Counted from the first letter of the stretch, positions 25,482 through 35,254 are shown. The stretch: 64,000 bases of DNA from Fundidesulfovibrio magnetotacticus (GCF_013019105.1 NZ_BLTE01000001.1:558001-622000), one strand, 5' to 3'. Notes: a model not told the origin generated them from the letters alone. Numbers and translations are program-made.

Positions 25482-25513
25482 GTGGGCCAATTGGTTCGGT
25501 CCACTTTTTTTTT
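25482..25513 (+). terminator. Rho-independent terminator/attenuator between tRNA-Gly and rimP
   Basis: Stem GTGGGCC (25482-25488) with GGTCCAC (25498-25504), 9-nt loop, followed by nine T residues (25505-25513). The rimP ATG is at 25517. It could end the tRNA transcript or act as an attenuator for the operon that encodes NusA. Confidence 0.8.
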
Positions 25514-25516
25514 GTT

Positions 25517-26059
25517 ATGACGCAAGAAACTGAAAAAAAACTCACGCGAATCCGCGACCTTGTTGAGCCCTTTGCGGAGAGCCTGGGGCTTTCGCTCTGG
25601 GGCCTGGAGATGGTCGGCGGCGACGGACGCCCCACGCTCCGGGTGTTCCTCGACGGCCCGGAAGGGGTGGACGTGGAACACTGCGCCCAGGTGAGCCGCC
25701 AGCTCGGGCTGGCCCTGGACGTGGAAGACCTGCTGCCCGGGGCCTACCACCTGGAGGTTTCCTCTCCGGGCCTGGAGCGCCGCTTCTTCGCCTTCGAGCA
25801 ACTGGCCCCCCACGAGGGCCGCGAGATCGACGTGACCCTGGCCCTCCCCGTGAACGGGCGCAAGCGCTTCCGGGGCGTGCTGGACTCCGCCCGCGACGGC
25901 GCGTTGGCGCTCACCTGCGAGGGCAACGCCCTGCGCTTCCCCTGGAGCGACGTGACCCGGGCAAGGCTGGTCCATCATTTTGAAACGCCCGAAGAGCTCA
26001 AGGCCAAGGGCAGAAAGACTTCCAAGGCAGACAAAGCCGCTCCCGCCGAAAAGGCGTAG
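25517..26059 (+). CDS. rimP: Ribosome maturation factor RimP
   Basis: A 180-residue factor for 30S maturation. LVEPFAESLGLSLWGLEMVGG, CAQVSRQLGLALDVED and YHLEVSSPGLERRF are the RimP core; a Lys/Ala-rich tail follows. The ATG at 25517 is the only start that keeps the conserved N-terminus, yet it has no ribosome binding site: the nine T of the terminator end four bases before it. A short leader or leaderless start, or start from readthrough RNA with the hairpin melted, must be assumed. Followed by nusA after 20 bases. Confidence 0.93.
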   Translation: MTQETEKKLTRIRDLVEPFAESLGLSLWGLEMVGGDGRPTLRVFLDGPEGVDVEHCAQVSRQLGLALDVEDLLPGAYHLEVSSPGLERRFFAFEQLAPHEGREIDVTLALPVNGRKRFRGVLDSARDGALALTCEGNALRFPWSDVTRARLVHHFETPEELKAKGRKTSKADKAAPAEKA

Positions 26060-26079
26060 CGGCATCCGGAGGACCTTCC

Positions 26080-27402
26080 ATGGGCATGGAGCTTCGCAAG
26101 GCCATCGACCAGATCAGCAAGGACCGCGGCATCGACCGCGACCTGCTCATTGACACCCTCGAAGAGGCCGTGCGTTCCTCGGTCGCCCGCAAGTTCGGCG
26201 ACCATATGGACATCGAGGTCAGCTACAACGACGAGGCCGGCGAAATCGAGGTGTTCCAGTTCAAGATCGTGGTGGACGAGGTGGAAGACCCCCTCTCCGA
26301 AATCAATCTGGAAGATGCCCGCCTGGTTGACCCCAACGTCCAGATGGACGACGAACTCGGCTTCAAGCTCAAGGTGGAGGATCTGGGACGCATCGCGGCC
26401 CAGTCGGCCAAGCAGGTCATCATCCAGCGCATGCGCGACGCCGAGCAGGAAATCATCTACGAGGAATACAAGGACCGCAAGGGCGAGATCGTCTCGGGCA
26501 TCGTGCAGCGGCGCGACCGCGGCGGCTGGATCATCAACCTCGGGCGCACCGAGGCCATGCTCCCCAAAGAGGAGCAGATCCCCCGCGAGCGCTACAAGCG
26601 CGGCGACCGCGTGCAGGCCTTCATCATCGAAGTGCTGCCCAGCGGACGCGGACCCCAGATCATCATCTCGCGCACCCACCCGGACTACATGGCCGCCCTG
26701 TTCAAGCGCGAAGTGCCCGAGGTCTCCGACGGCACGGTGCGCATCCTGGGCGTCTCGCGCGACCCGGGCTCGCGCGCCAAGGTGGCCGTCTCCTCCAAGG
26801 ACCGCGACGTGGATCCCGTGGGCGCGTGCGTGGGCGTGCGCGGCTCGCGCATCCAGAACATCGTGCAGGAGCTGCACGGCGAGCGCATCGACATCGTGGT
26901 CTGGCATCCTGAAATCGCCACCTTCGCGGCCAACGCCCTCTCGCCCGCGCGCATCACGCGCATCATGGTGGACGAGGACGAGAAAACCCTCGAGGTGGTG
27001 GTGCCCGACGACCAGCTCACCCTGGCCATCGGCCGCAAGGGCCAGAACGTGAAGCTGGCCGCCAAGCTCCTGGGCTGGAAGATCGATATCTTCACCGATT
27101 CGCGCTACTCCGAGCTCAACGCCGCGCGCGCGGGCATGGAGCAGCTGGCCAGCGTGGCCGAGATGAACATGGAGAACTTCCTGGCCGCCGGCTTCGACAC
27201 CGTGGCCATGCTCGCCGAGGCCACCGATGAGGAGCTCGACCGCATCGGCGGCATGACGCCCTCCAAGCGCCAGGACCTGCGCGCCGCCATCCGGCTGCTC
27301 CTGCCGACGCCCAAGCCCGAGGAGAGCGAAGAGGACAACCCGGACGAAGCCCCCGAGGCCTCTGCCGAGGTCGCCCCGGAGACCGATGAACCCAAGGAAT
27401 GA
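26080..27402 (+). CDS. nusA: Transcription termination/antitermination factor NusA
   Basis: A 440-residue protein with the N-terminal RNAP-binding domain (MELRKAIDQISKDRGIDRDL-type start), S1 domain (IVSGIVQRRDRGGWIINLGR) and two KH domains (VGACVGVRGSRIQNIVQEL; AIGRKGQNVKLAAKLLGW). A helix-hairpin-helix segment follows (LDRIGGMTPSKRQDLRAAI), then an acidic tail. GGAGG precedes the ATG. In several bacteria NusA influences termination in its own leader, which makes the hairpin before rimP relevant. Its 3' end overlaps ylxR. Confidence 0.97.
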   Translation: MGMELRKAIDQISKDRGIDRDLLIDTLEEAVRSSVARKFGDHMDIEVSYNDEAGEIEVFQFKIVVDEVEDPLSEINLEDARLVDPNVQMDDELGFKLKVEDLGRIAAQSAKQVIIQRMRDAEQEIIYEEYKDRKGEIVSGIVQRRDRGGWIINLGRTEAMLPKEEQIPRERYKRGDRVQAFIIEVLPSGRGPQIIISRTHPDYMAALFKREVPEVSDGTVRILGVSRDPGSRAKVAVSSKDRDVDPVGACVGVRGSRIQNIVQELHGERIDIVVWHPEIATFAANALSPARITRIMVDEDEKTLEVVVPDDQLTLAIGRKGQNVKLAAKLLGWKIDIFTDSRYSELNAARAGMEQLASVAEMNMENFLAAGFDTVAMLAEATDEELDRIGGMTPSKRQDLRAAIRLLLPTPKPEESEEDNPDEAPEASAEVAPETDEPKE

Positions 27403-27628
27403 ACCGTACGCGGGGCCGGTGCGAACCTGCATGGTCTGCCGCCGCCGGTTCCCGAAACATGAACTGACGCGCCACATCTGGAACGGCGATCTCACGCCGG
27501 ACGTGGCGCAGATCCTGCCCGGAAGGGGCTATTACCGATGCGCGGGGGAGGCCTGTACGGCCAAGTTCCCCAAACGCGCCGCCGCCGCGAGGAAAGGCAA
27601 GGGGGAAGGCAAACGTGACGAAGCTTAG
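27386..27628 (+). CDS. ylxR: YlxR/DUF448 RNA-binding-type protein
   Basis: An 80-residue protein with the DUF448 signature [17 protein letters not shown] and the [12 protein letters not shown] segment. It overlaps nusA (17 bases) and infB (14 bases), the classical nusA-ylxR-infB order. In other bacteria YlxR is a nucleoid- or RNase P-related regulator; the role here is inferred from the family only. Confidence 0.92.
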   Translation: MNPRNEPYAGPVRTCMVCRRRFPKHELTRHIWNGDLTPDVAQILPGRGYYRCAGEACTAKFPKRAAAARKGKGEGKRDEA

Positions 27629-30569
27629 GGTCCGCGACCTCGCCAAGGAGCTGAGGGTCAGCAACAAGGACATCTACCAGGCCTTGCGGGAACTCGACAT
27701 CCGCGTGTCCAGCGACATGGCCACGCTGGAGGACGACCAGATCGCCCAGGTGCGCTCGCGCATCAGCCAGGGCCTGTCCAAGTCCGAAGTGGTGCAGAGC
27801 CAGTCCCAGCCCGGGGTGGTGGTGCGCCGCCGCCGCCATGCGGCCGAATCCCATGCCGCGGCGTCCGGCGAGCCGCAGGCCCAGGCAGCGCCCAGCGTCC
27901 AGGAGCCCCCCCAGGACGTGCCCGGCGCGCCCAAGGAAGCCCCCGCACAGGCAGCGGAGCAGGCCCCCCGCTCCAAGCCCCGGCGCAAAATGATCGAGAC
28001 GCCACCGGCCAGGATCATCTCCCAGCCCGAGCCCGAGCCCAAGCCCGACGTGGCCGAACTCCCCGTGGTGCACGAGCACGAGTTCGCCGCGCCCGAGCCC
28101 GAGGCCCCGAAGGCACAGGCACAGGACGAGCCGCAGGCCCCCGTGGCCGCGCAGGCTCCCGAGGCTCCCGAGACCGCCGAAGTCCCGCAGGCTCCCGAGG
28201 CCGTCAAGCCCCAGGACGAAGCCCAGGCCCCCGAGGCCGCCAAGCCCGCCGAAGCCGCCGAGGAGGCCCCTGCCGCCGAAGCCGGAGCGGAAAAGCGCGC
28301 CAAGAAGCCCAAGCGGGAAGTGGCCATCGGACCCCAGGTGCGCATCATATCCATGCCCGAGCCCCGCGCCCCCGAAGCGCCCCGCCCGGCCGCCAGCCAG
28401 CCCGGCGGATACCGCCCCGGCGGCCCCGGCGGCCCCGGCGGACCGCGTCCCGGCGGCCCCGGCGGACAACGCCCCGGCGGACCCGGCGGACCGCGCCCCG
28501 GCGGACCCGGTGGACCGCGTCCCGGCGGACCTGGCGGTCCCCGCCCCGGCGGACCCGGCGGCTTCGACCGCCCCGCTCCCGCGCCGGTGCCCGAATCCGA
28601 CGACCGCAAACGCCGCAAGGACAAGCGCGTCGTGGAATTCGGCGCGCAGGCGCCCTCCGACGACGGCGACCGTCGCGGCGGCGGCAAACGCCGCATCGGC
28701 GAGATCCAGGACCGCACCGGACGCGGCGGCAAGCAGCACAAGAAGAAGAAGAGCGGCGACCAGGTGGCCCAGATCATGGCCGCCCAGGCCCAGGCCCAGC
28801 CTCAGAAGGCCGTCAAGCGCAAGATCCGCATGGAAGACGCCATCCGCGTCTCCGAGATGGCGCGCCAGATGAACCTCAAGGCCCAGGACCTCATGAAGGT
28901 GCTGCTCTCCATGGGCATGTTCGCCACCATCAACCAGTCGCTGGACTACGAGACCGCCGTGCTCATCGCGGCCGAGTTCGGCTACGAGGTGGAAAAGAGC
29001 GGCTTCGACGAGGACCAGTTCCTCACCGCCGAAGAGCAGGACGCCCCCGAGACCCTCAAGCCCCGCCCCCCCGTGGTGACCATCATGGGCCACGTGGACC
29101 ACGGCAAGACCTCGCTGCTGGACGCCATCCGCTCCACCAACGTGGTCATGGGCGAGGCCGGCGGCATCACCCAGCACATCGGCGCGTACCACGTGGCCAC
29201 CCCGCGCGGCGACGTGGTCTTCTTGGACACTCCCGGCCACGAAGCCTTCACCGCCATGCGCGCCCGCGGCGCCAAGGTGACGGACATCGTGGTCCTGGTC
29301 GTGGCCGCCGACGACGGCGTCATGGACCAGACCCGCGAGGCCATCAACCACTCCAAGGCGGCCGGCGTGCCCATCGTGGTTGCCGTGAACAAGATGGACA
29401 AGCCCGGCGCGGAGCCCGACCGCGTGAAGCGCGAGCTCTCCGAACACGGCCTCGTCAGCGAAGACTGGGGCGGCGACACCATCTACGCCCACGTCTCGGC
29501 CAAGCAGCGCACGGGCCTCGACGGCCTTCTGGAGATGATCCTCCTCCAGGCCGAAGTGCTCGACCTCAAGGCCAACCCGGACAAGCGCGCCAAGGGCCAC
29601 ATCATCGAGGCCAAGCTCGACAAGGGCCGGGGCCCCGTGGCCACGGTGCTCATCGAGGAGGGCACGCTTAACCAGGGCGACGCCTTCGTCTGCGGCCTCT
29701 TCTCGGGCCGCGTGCGCGCCATGTTCGACGACCAGGGCCGCAAGATCAAACACGCCGGACCGGCCATGCCCGTTGAGGTGCAGGGCTTCGAGGGCGTGCC
29801 CGAGGCGGGCGAGGTGTTCAGCTGCGTCGAGGACGAAAAGGTCGCCCGCCGCATCGCCGAGACCCGCATGCACAAGCAGCGCGAACGCGAACTGGGCAAG
29901 GCCACCAAGCTCACCCTGGAGACCTTCCTGGCCTCGCGCGGCGAAGCCGAGGCCCAGGAGCTCAAGCTGGTGCTCAAGGCCGACGTGCAGGGCTCCCAGG
30001 AGGCCATCGCCGAGGCGCTGGGCAAGCTCTCGGGAGACAAGGTCAAGGTGCGCATGATCCACGCGGGCACCGGCGCCATTACCGAATCCGACGTGCTCCT
30101 GGCTGCCGCGTCCGGGGCCGTGGTCATCGGCTTCAACATCCGCCCGAGCGTGAAGGTCAAGGAACTGGCCGAACGCGAAAACGTGGACCTGCGCTTCTAC
30201 GACATTATCTACAAGCTGGTGGACGAGATCAAGGCGGCCATGACCGGCATGCTGGCCCCGGTGCTCAAGGAGCAGTACCTGGGCCAGGCCGAGGTGCGCC
30301 AGGTGTTCAGCGTGCCCAAGGTGGGCATGGTGGCCGGCTGCGGCGTGCTCGACGGCAAGATCGGGCGCAACTCGCAGATACGCCTCCTGCGCGACTCGGT
30401 GGTCATCTACACCGGCAAGCTCGCCAGCCTGAAGCGCTTCAAGGACGACGTGAAGGAAGTCACCAAGGGCTACGAATGCGGCATGGGCCTCGAAAACTTC
30501 AACGATATCAAGGTCGGGGACGTGATCGAAGCCTTCGAGACCGTCGAAGAGAAAGATACGCTGGATTAG
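27615..30569 (+). CDS. infB: Translation initiation factor IF-2
   Basis: A 984-residue GTPase that brings initiator tRNA to the 30S subunit. The N-terminal IF2N domain ([20 protein letters not shown]) is followed by a long Ala/Pro/Glu linker and a Gly-Pro-Arg tandem tract (about 265-315). A second IF2N-type segment follows ([20 protein letters not shown]). The GTPase has [14 protein letters not shown] and NKMD (about 490-620), then domains II-IV. The GTG at 27615 has GGAAGG upstream and overlaps ylxR. Longer than E. coli IF2 because of the linker. Confidence 0.98.
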   Translation: MTKLRVRDLAKELRVSNKDIYQALRELDIRVSSDMATLEDDQIAQVRSRISQGLSKSEVVQSQSQPGVVVRRRRHAAESHAAASGEPQAQAAPSVQEPPQDVPGAPKEAPAQAAEQAPRSKPRRKMIETPPARIISQPEPEPKPDVAELPVVHEHEFAAPEPEAPKAQAQDEPQAPVAAQAPEAPETAEVPQAPEAVKPQDEAQAPEAAKPAEAAEEAPAAEAGAEKRAKKPKREVAIGPQVRIISMPEPRAPEAPRPAASQPGGYRPGGPGGPGGPRPGGPGGQRPGGPGGPRPGGPGGPRPGGPGGPRPGGPGGFDRPAPAPVPESDDRKRRKDKRVVEFGAQAPSDDGDRRGGGKRRIGEIQDRTGRGGKQHKKKKSGDQVAQIMAAQAQAQPQKAVKRKIRMEDAIRVSEMARQMNLKAQDLMKVLLSMGMFATINQSLDYETAVLIAAEFGYEVEKSGFDEDQFLTAEEQDAPETLKPRPPVVTIMGHVDHGKTSLLDAIRSTNVVMGEAGGITQHIGAYHVATPRGDVVFLDTPGHEAFTAMRARGAKVTDIVVLVVAADDGVMDQTREAINHSKAAGVPIVVAVNKMDKPGAEPDRVKRELSEHGLVSEDWGGDTIYAHVSAKQRTGLDGLLEMILLQAEVLDLKANPDKRAKGHIIEAKLDKGRGPVATVLIEEGTLNQGDAFVCGLFSGRVRAMFDDQGRKIKHAGPAMPVEVQGFEGVPEAGEVFSCVEDEKVARRIAETRMHKQRERELGKATKLTLETFLASRGEAEAQELKLVLKADVQGSQEAIAEALGKLSGDKVKVRMIHAGTGAITESDVLLAAASGAVVIGFNIRPSVKVKELAERENVDLRFYDIIYKLVDEIKAAMTGMLAPVLKEQYLGQAEVRQVFSVPKVGMVAGCGVLDGKIGRNSQIRLLRDSVVIYTGKLASLKRFKDDVKEVTKGYECGMGLENFNDIKVGDVIEAFETVEEKDTLD
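28421..28562 (+). repeat. In-frame GC-rich tandem repeat in infB
   Basis: Repeats of about 9-24 bases (theme GGCGGACCCGGC / CCGCGTCCC) encode a Gly-Gly-Pro-(Arg-Pro) tract in the IF-2 linker. The copy number is likely unstable between strains. Confidence 0.8.
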
Positions 30570-30575
30570 CGAGGC

Positions 30576-31160
30576 ATGACCGCGCAAGGACTCAACCGCC
30601 TGGAACAGGAGGGTCGGGCACGCCCGTCCCTCCTTTTCGTGTTCAGGGTGTTGCTCTGCGTCGCGGTAATTTCGGTTCTGTCGGCCGCCTACACCAGCCT
30701 GCCCCAGTGCGCCTACTGCCAACTGGCCGCACCGTTCAAGACCGGAGTCACGGGGCTGAGCTATCTTCTGGAATGCAGCAACTTACGGCAAAGCGTCCAG
30801 AACGTGGACAACCTCGTTGAAGAGACGTCGGAGGTCTCCGGCTGGACCCTCCTGCGCCCTGCCGATCCGTCCCGCCCGGGTCAGATCGTCCTGAAGGTCA
30901 AGAAAGATCGCCAGGACTGCATCTTTTACCCTCGCATGTCCGGCGCGGAGGCCTTCGTGGAGGTCTGGGAGGACGGCCAGCCCAAACGCCTGGCCGCCGC
31001 CACTGGCGCCGCCGCGTGGAGCCCCATAGGCCGCCAGCACGTGGTCGAACTGTATTGCGCCGAAAACGGCGCCCGCCAGGACATCGACGTAAACCTGCGC
31101 ATCGTCTTGAACGGACGCTGGGCCCAGCTCTGGATGAAGGATGGACGGATACTCTTTTAG
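30576..31160 (+). CDS. Putative membrane-anchored protein of unknown function, first gene of the inserted cassette
   Basis: Up to 194 residues with one N-terminal transmembrane segment (FVFRVLLCVAVISVLSAAY, about 21-39) and an extracytoplasmic part with four cysteines (CAYC, LEC, YC) and beta-rich character. I do not recognise the family. The ATG at 30576 lies 6 bases after the infB stop, but a terminator-like hairpin (30608-30637) falls inside codons 11-21. GTG codons at 30639 or 30648, behind the hairpin, are alternative starts that keep the membrane segment. The 3' end overlaps the next gene by 20 bases. Confidence 0.55.
   Translation: MTAQGLNRLEQEGRARPSLLFVFRVLLCVAVISVLSAAYTSLPQCAYCQLAAPFKTGVTGLSYLLECSNLRQSVQNVDNLVEETSEVSGWTLLRPADPSRPGQIVLKVKKDRQDCIFYPRMSGAEAFVEVWEDGQPKRLAAATGAAAWSPIGRQHVVELYCAENGARQDIDVNLRIVLNGRWAQLWMKDGRILF
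30608..30637 (+). terminator. Terminator-like hairpin after infB, inside the 5' part of the next gene
   Basis: GGAGGG, a T-T mismatch, CGGG, loop CACG, CCCG, CCCTCC, then TTTT. It lies 39 bases behind the infB stop and looks like the old end of the infB transcript. Confidence 0.65.
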
Positions 31161-32649
31161 GTCGCTCAGATGGTGGGGCCTCGCCGTACTGACGTCCCTG
31201 GCCTGCGCGGCCCTGCCTTACGCCCTGGGCACTTTGTGGCTCAAAGCCTCTTTCGGCTTCGACAGGGCTCAGTATCTGGCGCTTATCTCGGATTCGATCC
31301 ACTACTGGCACGAGACCCTGAACATGGCCCGTGTGCCCCTGGATACGGGCTTCTACGGCTACCAGGAGACCCATGCGCCCCTGGGCCGCTATGGCGTTCA
31401 CGCCCCCTGGGTGATCCTGGTCTACGCCCTCGGCGTGAAGCTCTTCGGGGCCGCCTCCACACTGCCCATCACCCTCAACGCCTGGCTGTTCGGCTTGGCG
31501 ATCCTGGCATATCAGGCCATCACGCGGGCGCGCGGCATCGACATGGCCGCACTGGTCGCCCTTTGCGCCCTCTACGGTCCATTCCAGCTGGGATTGGCCT
31601 GGATTTTTCCGGACATGCTCAACGTGTCCCTGGTCGTGGTACTGGCCGCAATGGCGCGGCGCGCCCTCAATGATGAGGGCGACCGCCCCTTTTTCTGGGG
31701 CATGTTGGCCGTCAGCATCCCCATGGTGCTCATCCGAAAAAGCTGGCTTCCCCTACTTCCCCTGTTCGTAGCGCTGCACTTCATGAAGCACCGCAGGGTA
31801 TGGAAAAGCTATTATCTGGCCACGGCCTTCGCCGCTCTGACCACCTGGGCTGCCTACACCTATGCCACTGCCCCCTACCATTTCGCGGAAACGCTGCAGT
31901 TCTTCAAGTTCACGGATCTCTTCCGCGGCGGCATGGAACAATTCTCGAAAATGGTTTCCTACAGTGCCACATCGCTCTTGCACATCCACCGCGAGATGTT
32001 CTACGGAAATCTCTTCGGGTTGACCATCCTTGCCGCCTCTCTTGCCGGTGCAGCCACCTCCCTGCTCCGTCGCCGTCTGGGCGAGGCGCTCTTCCTGCTG
32101 CTCACGCCCCTCACGGCGTTTCTCTATATTTTCGGCCACTTCTTCAACGGCATCATTGCCGTGCGCCATCTTTCCGCCGTTTTTCTCCTGGGCCTTATGA
32201 CTTCCGTGCTGGGCCGCCAGAAAACGCTTTACGCCTTGTTCCTAGTGGCGAACCTCATTCTGTACCCGGCCTTCCTGGAAGCCTTCCAGAAGCTTACGCT
32301 TCCGGAATACGCCGCAAGCGGCGTCCACGAGGCGCTGGCCGAACTGCGCCCGATCCTGGCTCGGGAGATGGTTCACACGGCCGGGGGCGACCCCTGGCTC
32401 AACACGGTGGCCACCCAGGACTATTACCGCTCGCTGCTGGCGCTGCCACCCGGTTTCGCCTTCAACGCCGTGCGGCCGCAGCACCCGTCCTTCAAGCCAC
32501 CCCTTCGCTCGCGCTATGTTCTGCTCTCCGATCCGGAGCTCTTCCTGCCCCTGTTCCCCGCGCCGCCGCGCCTGATCCTGCGTACGTTCGACGGGGCCTA
32601 CCTCTACGAGAACACTGGGGCCGCCTCGCAAGCCAAGGACACCCAATGA
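31141..32649 (+). CDS. Polytopic GT-C-like membrane protein
   Basis: A 502-residue protein with about ten hydrophobic helices up to residue 400 and a soluble C-terminal tail. The first periplasmic loop (LISDSIHYWHETLNMARVPL and ETHAPLGRYGVHAPW) has the acidic and His residues expected of GT-C glycosyltransferases that use polyprenyl-phosphate sugars. It overlaps the preceding gene by 20 bases and the next by 4 (ATGA). With the GT2 enzyme two genes on it could form a carrier-loading/transfer pair. Assignment to GT-C is by topology and loop pattern, so moderate. Confidence 0.65.
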   Translation: MDGYSFRSLRWWGLAVLTSLACAALPYALGTLWLKASFGFDRAQYLALISDSIHYWHETLNMARVPLDTGFYGYQETHAPLGRYGVHAPWVILVYALGVKLFGAASTLPITLNAWLFGLAILAYQAITRARGIDMAALVALCALYGPFQLGLAWIFPDMLNVSLVVVLAAMARRALNDEGDRPFFWGMLAVSIPMVLIRKSWLPLLPLFVALHFMKHRRVWKSYYLATAFAALTTWAAYTYATAPYHFAETLQFFKFTDLFRGGMEQFSKMVSYSATSLLHIHREMFYGNLFGLTILAASLAGAATSLLRRRLGEALFLLLTPLTAFLYIFGHFFNGIIAVRHLSAVFLLGLMTSVLGRQKTLYALFLVANLILYPAFLEAFQKLTLPEYAASGVHEALAELRPILAREMVHTAGGDPWLNTVATQDYYRSLLALPPGFAFNAVRPQHPSFKPPLRSRYVLLSDPELFLPLFPAPPRLILRTFDGAYLYENTGAASQAKDTQ

Positions 32650-34259
32650 TCGCGGGGTACTCTTCCTCTCCAATCCAGGACGCCATGAGCGCTTGCGCAG
32701 CCCCGACCGAAGCTCCTCGCGTGGTGGTGCTGCGGCCGTTCATGGTCATGTCGCGGGCCTCCTATTCGGCCCCGGTCACGCCTCCCATCGGACCGGCCTA
32801 CTTGAGCGCCGTCCTCGAGCAGGCAGGCTACCGCGTGTCCATGATCGACGCCGTGGCCGAGGCCATCCACCAATTGCGCGCGTCCGACTGCGGCCGTTTC
32901 AATCTTCAGGGCCTTCGCGTCGAGGAAATCGTCGAGCGCATCCCGGAGGACGCAGCCATTCTGGGCGTTTCGCTCATGTTCTCCCAAGAATGGCCCATGC
33001 ACCGGGAACTGATACTGGCCGTGCGGGCCAAGCGCCCCGACCTGGTCATCGTGGTCGGGGGCGAGCACCCAAGCGCGCTGCCCGAATTCGTCCTGAACGA
33101 CTGCCCCGCGGTGGACCACCTCGTGACGGGCGAGGGGGAGCTGCCCTTCCTCCACCTGGTCCACGCCCTGTACACGGGGGGAGACATCGGCCGCATCCCC
33201 GGCGTCTGGACGCGGGACGCCGACGGAGTACCGGTCGTATCCGCCCGCCCCGAACGTCTGGCCTCCCTGGCCGGGCTGCCCCGTCCGGCCTGGCATCTGA
33301 TCCCCGTTCAGGCCTACTTCCTGGACAACTGGACCATGGGCATCGCCATGGGGCGCAACATGCCGGTGGTGGCCACCAGAGGCTGCCCCTACCGTTGCGC
33401 CTTCTGCTCCAGCGCCACCATGTGGACCACCCGCTACGTCATGCGCAGTCCGGCCGAAGTGGTGGACGAAATCGAGTGGCTCATGCGCGAATACGGGGCC
33501 AACAGCTTCGACTTTCTGGACCTCACTGCCATCGTTCGCAAACGCTGGACCCTGGATTTCTGCGACGAAATCACCCGGCGGGGCCTGGACATCACATGGC
33601 AGCTGCCCTCTGGCACACGCTCCGAAGCCCTTGATGCCGAATGCCTGGCAGCCCTCAAGCGGGCAGGATGCCGTTTCCTGGTCTACGCCCCGGAGAGCGG
33701 CTCCGAACGCACGCTCAAGGCCATCAGCAAGAAGATCAGCCTGGAAAACATCGAGCGCAGCATCCGCCAAGCCGTGGCGCTCGGCATCACGGTGAAGATC
33801 AACCTGATCATCGGCTTCCCGGACGAAACGACGCAGGATGTCCTAGCCACCCTGCGCTTCGCCCTGCGCATGGCCCTTGCCGGCGTGCACGACTGCAACA
33901 TCTCCCTCTTCTCCTGCTACCCCGGGTCGGCCATCTATCGCGGCCTGCGGGAGCGCGGCATGGCGCCCCCTCCGGGCGACGCCTACTTTCATGAACTGAT
34001 CGCCCAGTTCGACATGACCCAGAAGACCACCACCTGCGCCCAGGTCCCCGGCGGGGTGCTGGCCGGCGTGCGCATGGCGGGACACGCCCTGTTCTACGGC
34101 CTGGCCTACCTCTCCCGGCCCGGGCGCATCCTCTCGCTTGCGGCGCGCCTGGGCAAGGAAGGCTTCCGGGCGTCCAACCTCTTCGAACAACGCCTCTCGG
34201 ACATGTTCGCACGCATGCGCATGCGCCGCTCCCACAAGAGCAAGGAACGCCACCCGTGA
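32646..34259 (+). CDS. B12-binding-domain radical SAM enzyme
   Basis: A 537-residue protein. Residues about 25-195 form a cobalamin-binding-type Rossmann domain (PIGPAYLSAVLEQAGYRVSM; VIVVGGEHPSALPEF; LVTGEGELPFL) but lack the DxHxxG motif of base-off binders. The radical SAM domain starts with TRGCPYRCAFCSS (C247, C251, C254) and includes GSERTLKAISK and INLIIGFPDET. It resembles BchE/HpnJ-like methyl- or rearrangement-type enzymes. The C-terminal about 60 residues are basic. The ATG overlaps the previous stop (ATGA), and the stop overlaps the next start (GTGA). Probably modifies a lipid carrier or glycan; the substrate is unknown. Confidence 0.85.
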   Translation: MIAGYSSSPIQDAMSACAAPTEAPRVVVLRPFMVMSRASYSAPVTPPIGPAYLSAVLEQAGYRVSMIDAVAEAIHQLRASDCGRFNLQGLRVEEIVERIPEDAAILGVSLMFSQEWPMHRELILAVRAKRPDLVIVVGGEHPSALPEFVLNDCPAVDHLVTGEGELPFLHLVHALYTGGDIGRIPGVWTRDADGVPVVSARPERLASLAGLPRPAWHLIPVQAYFLDNWTMGIAMGRNMPVVATRGCPYRCAFCSSATMWTTRYVMRSPAEVVDEIEWLMREYGANSFDFLDLTAIVRKRWTLDFCDEITRRGLDITWQLPSGTRSEALDAECLAALKRAGCRFLVYAPESGSERTLKAISKKISLENIERSIRQAVALGITVKINLIIGFPDETTQDVLATLRFALRMALAGVHDCNISLFSCYPGSAIYRGLRERGMAPPPGDAYFHELIAQFDMTQKTTTCAQVPGGVLAGVRMAGHALFYGLAYLSRPGRILSLAARLGKEGFRASNLFEQRLSDMFARMRMRRSHKSKERHP

Positions 34260-35254
34260 CCCCGCGTCCCTCCGGCCCAGTCCTTCTCTCTCTGGTGCTG
34301 CCGTGTTTCAACGAACAGGGCGTCATCGCCCGCACCCATCAGACGATCCTCGCCAGCCTGGGCTCCCTGCCTGATGTCGAGTTGGAGATCGTCTACGTGG
34401 ACGACGGCTCCGGGGACGACACCCCGAAAATCCTGGCCGGGCTGGCCGCATCGGACTCACGCGTGCGCGTGGTCTGCCTCTCGCGCAACTTCGGACACCA
34501 GGCCGCTGTGACCGCCGGATTGGACCACGCCCGGGGCCACGCCGTTGCCGTCCTGGACGCCGACCTCCAGGACCCCCCCGGGGTGGTCCTGGAAATGCTG
34601 CAGGCCTGGCGGCAGGGCTTCGACGTGGTCTACGCCGTGCGCACCAAGCGCAAGGAAACCGCCTGGAAGCGCGCGGCCTACTCCGCGTTCTACCGCATGC
34701 TCTCTCGCCTGGCCCATGTGGACATTCCCTGCGACAGCGGCGATTTCTCGCTCATGGACCGCGCCGTGGTGCAACGCCTCAAGGAACTGCCAGAGCGCAA
34801 CCGCTTCGTGCGCGGCCTGAGGGCCTGGGTCGGCTTCCGCCAGACCGGCGTGGTCTACGAGCGCCAGGCACGCCAGGGCGGAGAAAGCCATTACTCTTTC
34901 TGGAAACTGGTCCGTCTTGCCCTGGACGGACTCTTCAACTTTTCGACCCTGCCGCTCACCGCCGTTTTCGTCATGGGGCTGTTCATCAGCGCCGTATCCT
35001 CCCTTGCCGTGCTCGGCCTGATCCTCTTCAAGCTCACCGGCGCGTCCATCATGGGGCACACCGCCCAGGACCTTCCCGGCTACACTTCCGTGACCCTGGC
35101 CATCTTCTTTTTCGGCGGGGTGCAACTGGCCAGCCTGGGACTCATCGGGGAGTACGTCGGTCGCATCTATATGGAGGTTAAGGGCCGCCCGCCCTATCTC
35201 GTGCGTGAGGTGATGAACGGCGAGGCCCGGCCCGCGGGGGAGAAGGCCCGGTGA
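34256..35254 (+). CDS. GT2 polyprenyl-phosphate glycosyltransferase (GtrB/DPM1-like)
   Basis: A 332-residue inner-membrane enzyme. The cytosolic GT-A domain has VLPCFNEQGVIARTHQ, YVDDGSGDDTP, CLSRNFGHQAAVTAGLDHA and the DxD in LDADLQDPPG. Two transmembrane helices follow near 235-260 and 275-300. Such enzymes load a sugar on undecaprenyl phosphate. GTG start with a 4-base overlap (GTGA) on both sides. No GtrA-type flippase gene is nearby. Family sure. Confidence 0.93.
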   Translation: MTPRPSGPVLLSLVLPCFNEQGVIARTHQTILASLGSLPDVELEIVYVDDGSGDDTPKILAGLAASDSRVRVVCLSRNFGHQAAVTAGLDHARGHAVAVLDADLQDPPGVVLEMLQAWRQGFDVVYAVRTKRKETAWKRAAYSAFYRMLSRLAHVDIPCDSGDFSLMDRAVVQRLKELPERNRFVRGLRAWVGFRQTGVVYERQARQGGESHYSFWKLVRLALDGLFNFSTLPLTAVFVMGLFISAVSSLAVLGLILFKLTGASIMGHTAQDLPGYTSVTLAIFFFGGVQLASLGLIGEYVGRIYMEVKGRPPYLVREVMNGEARPAGEKAR

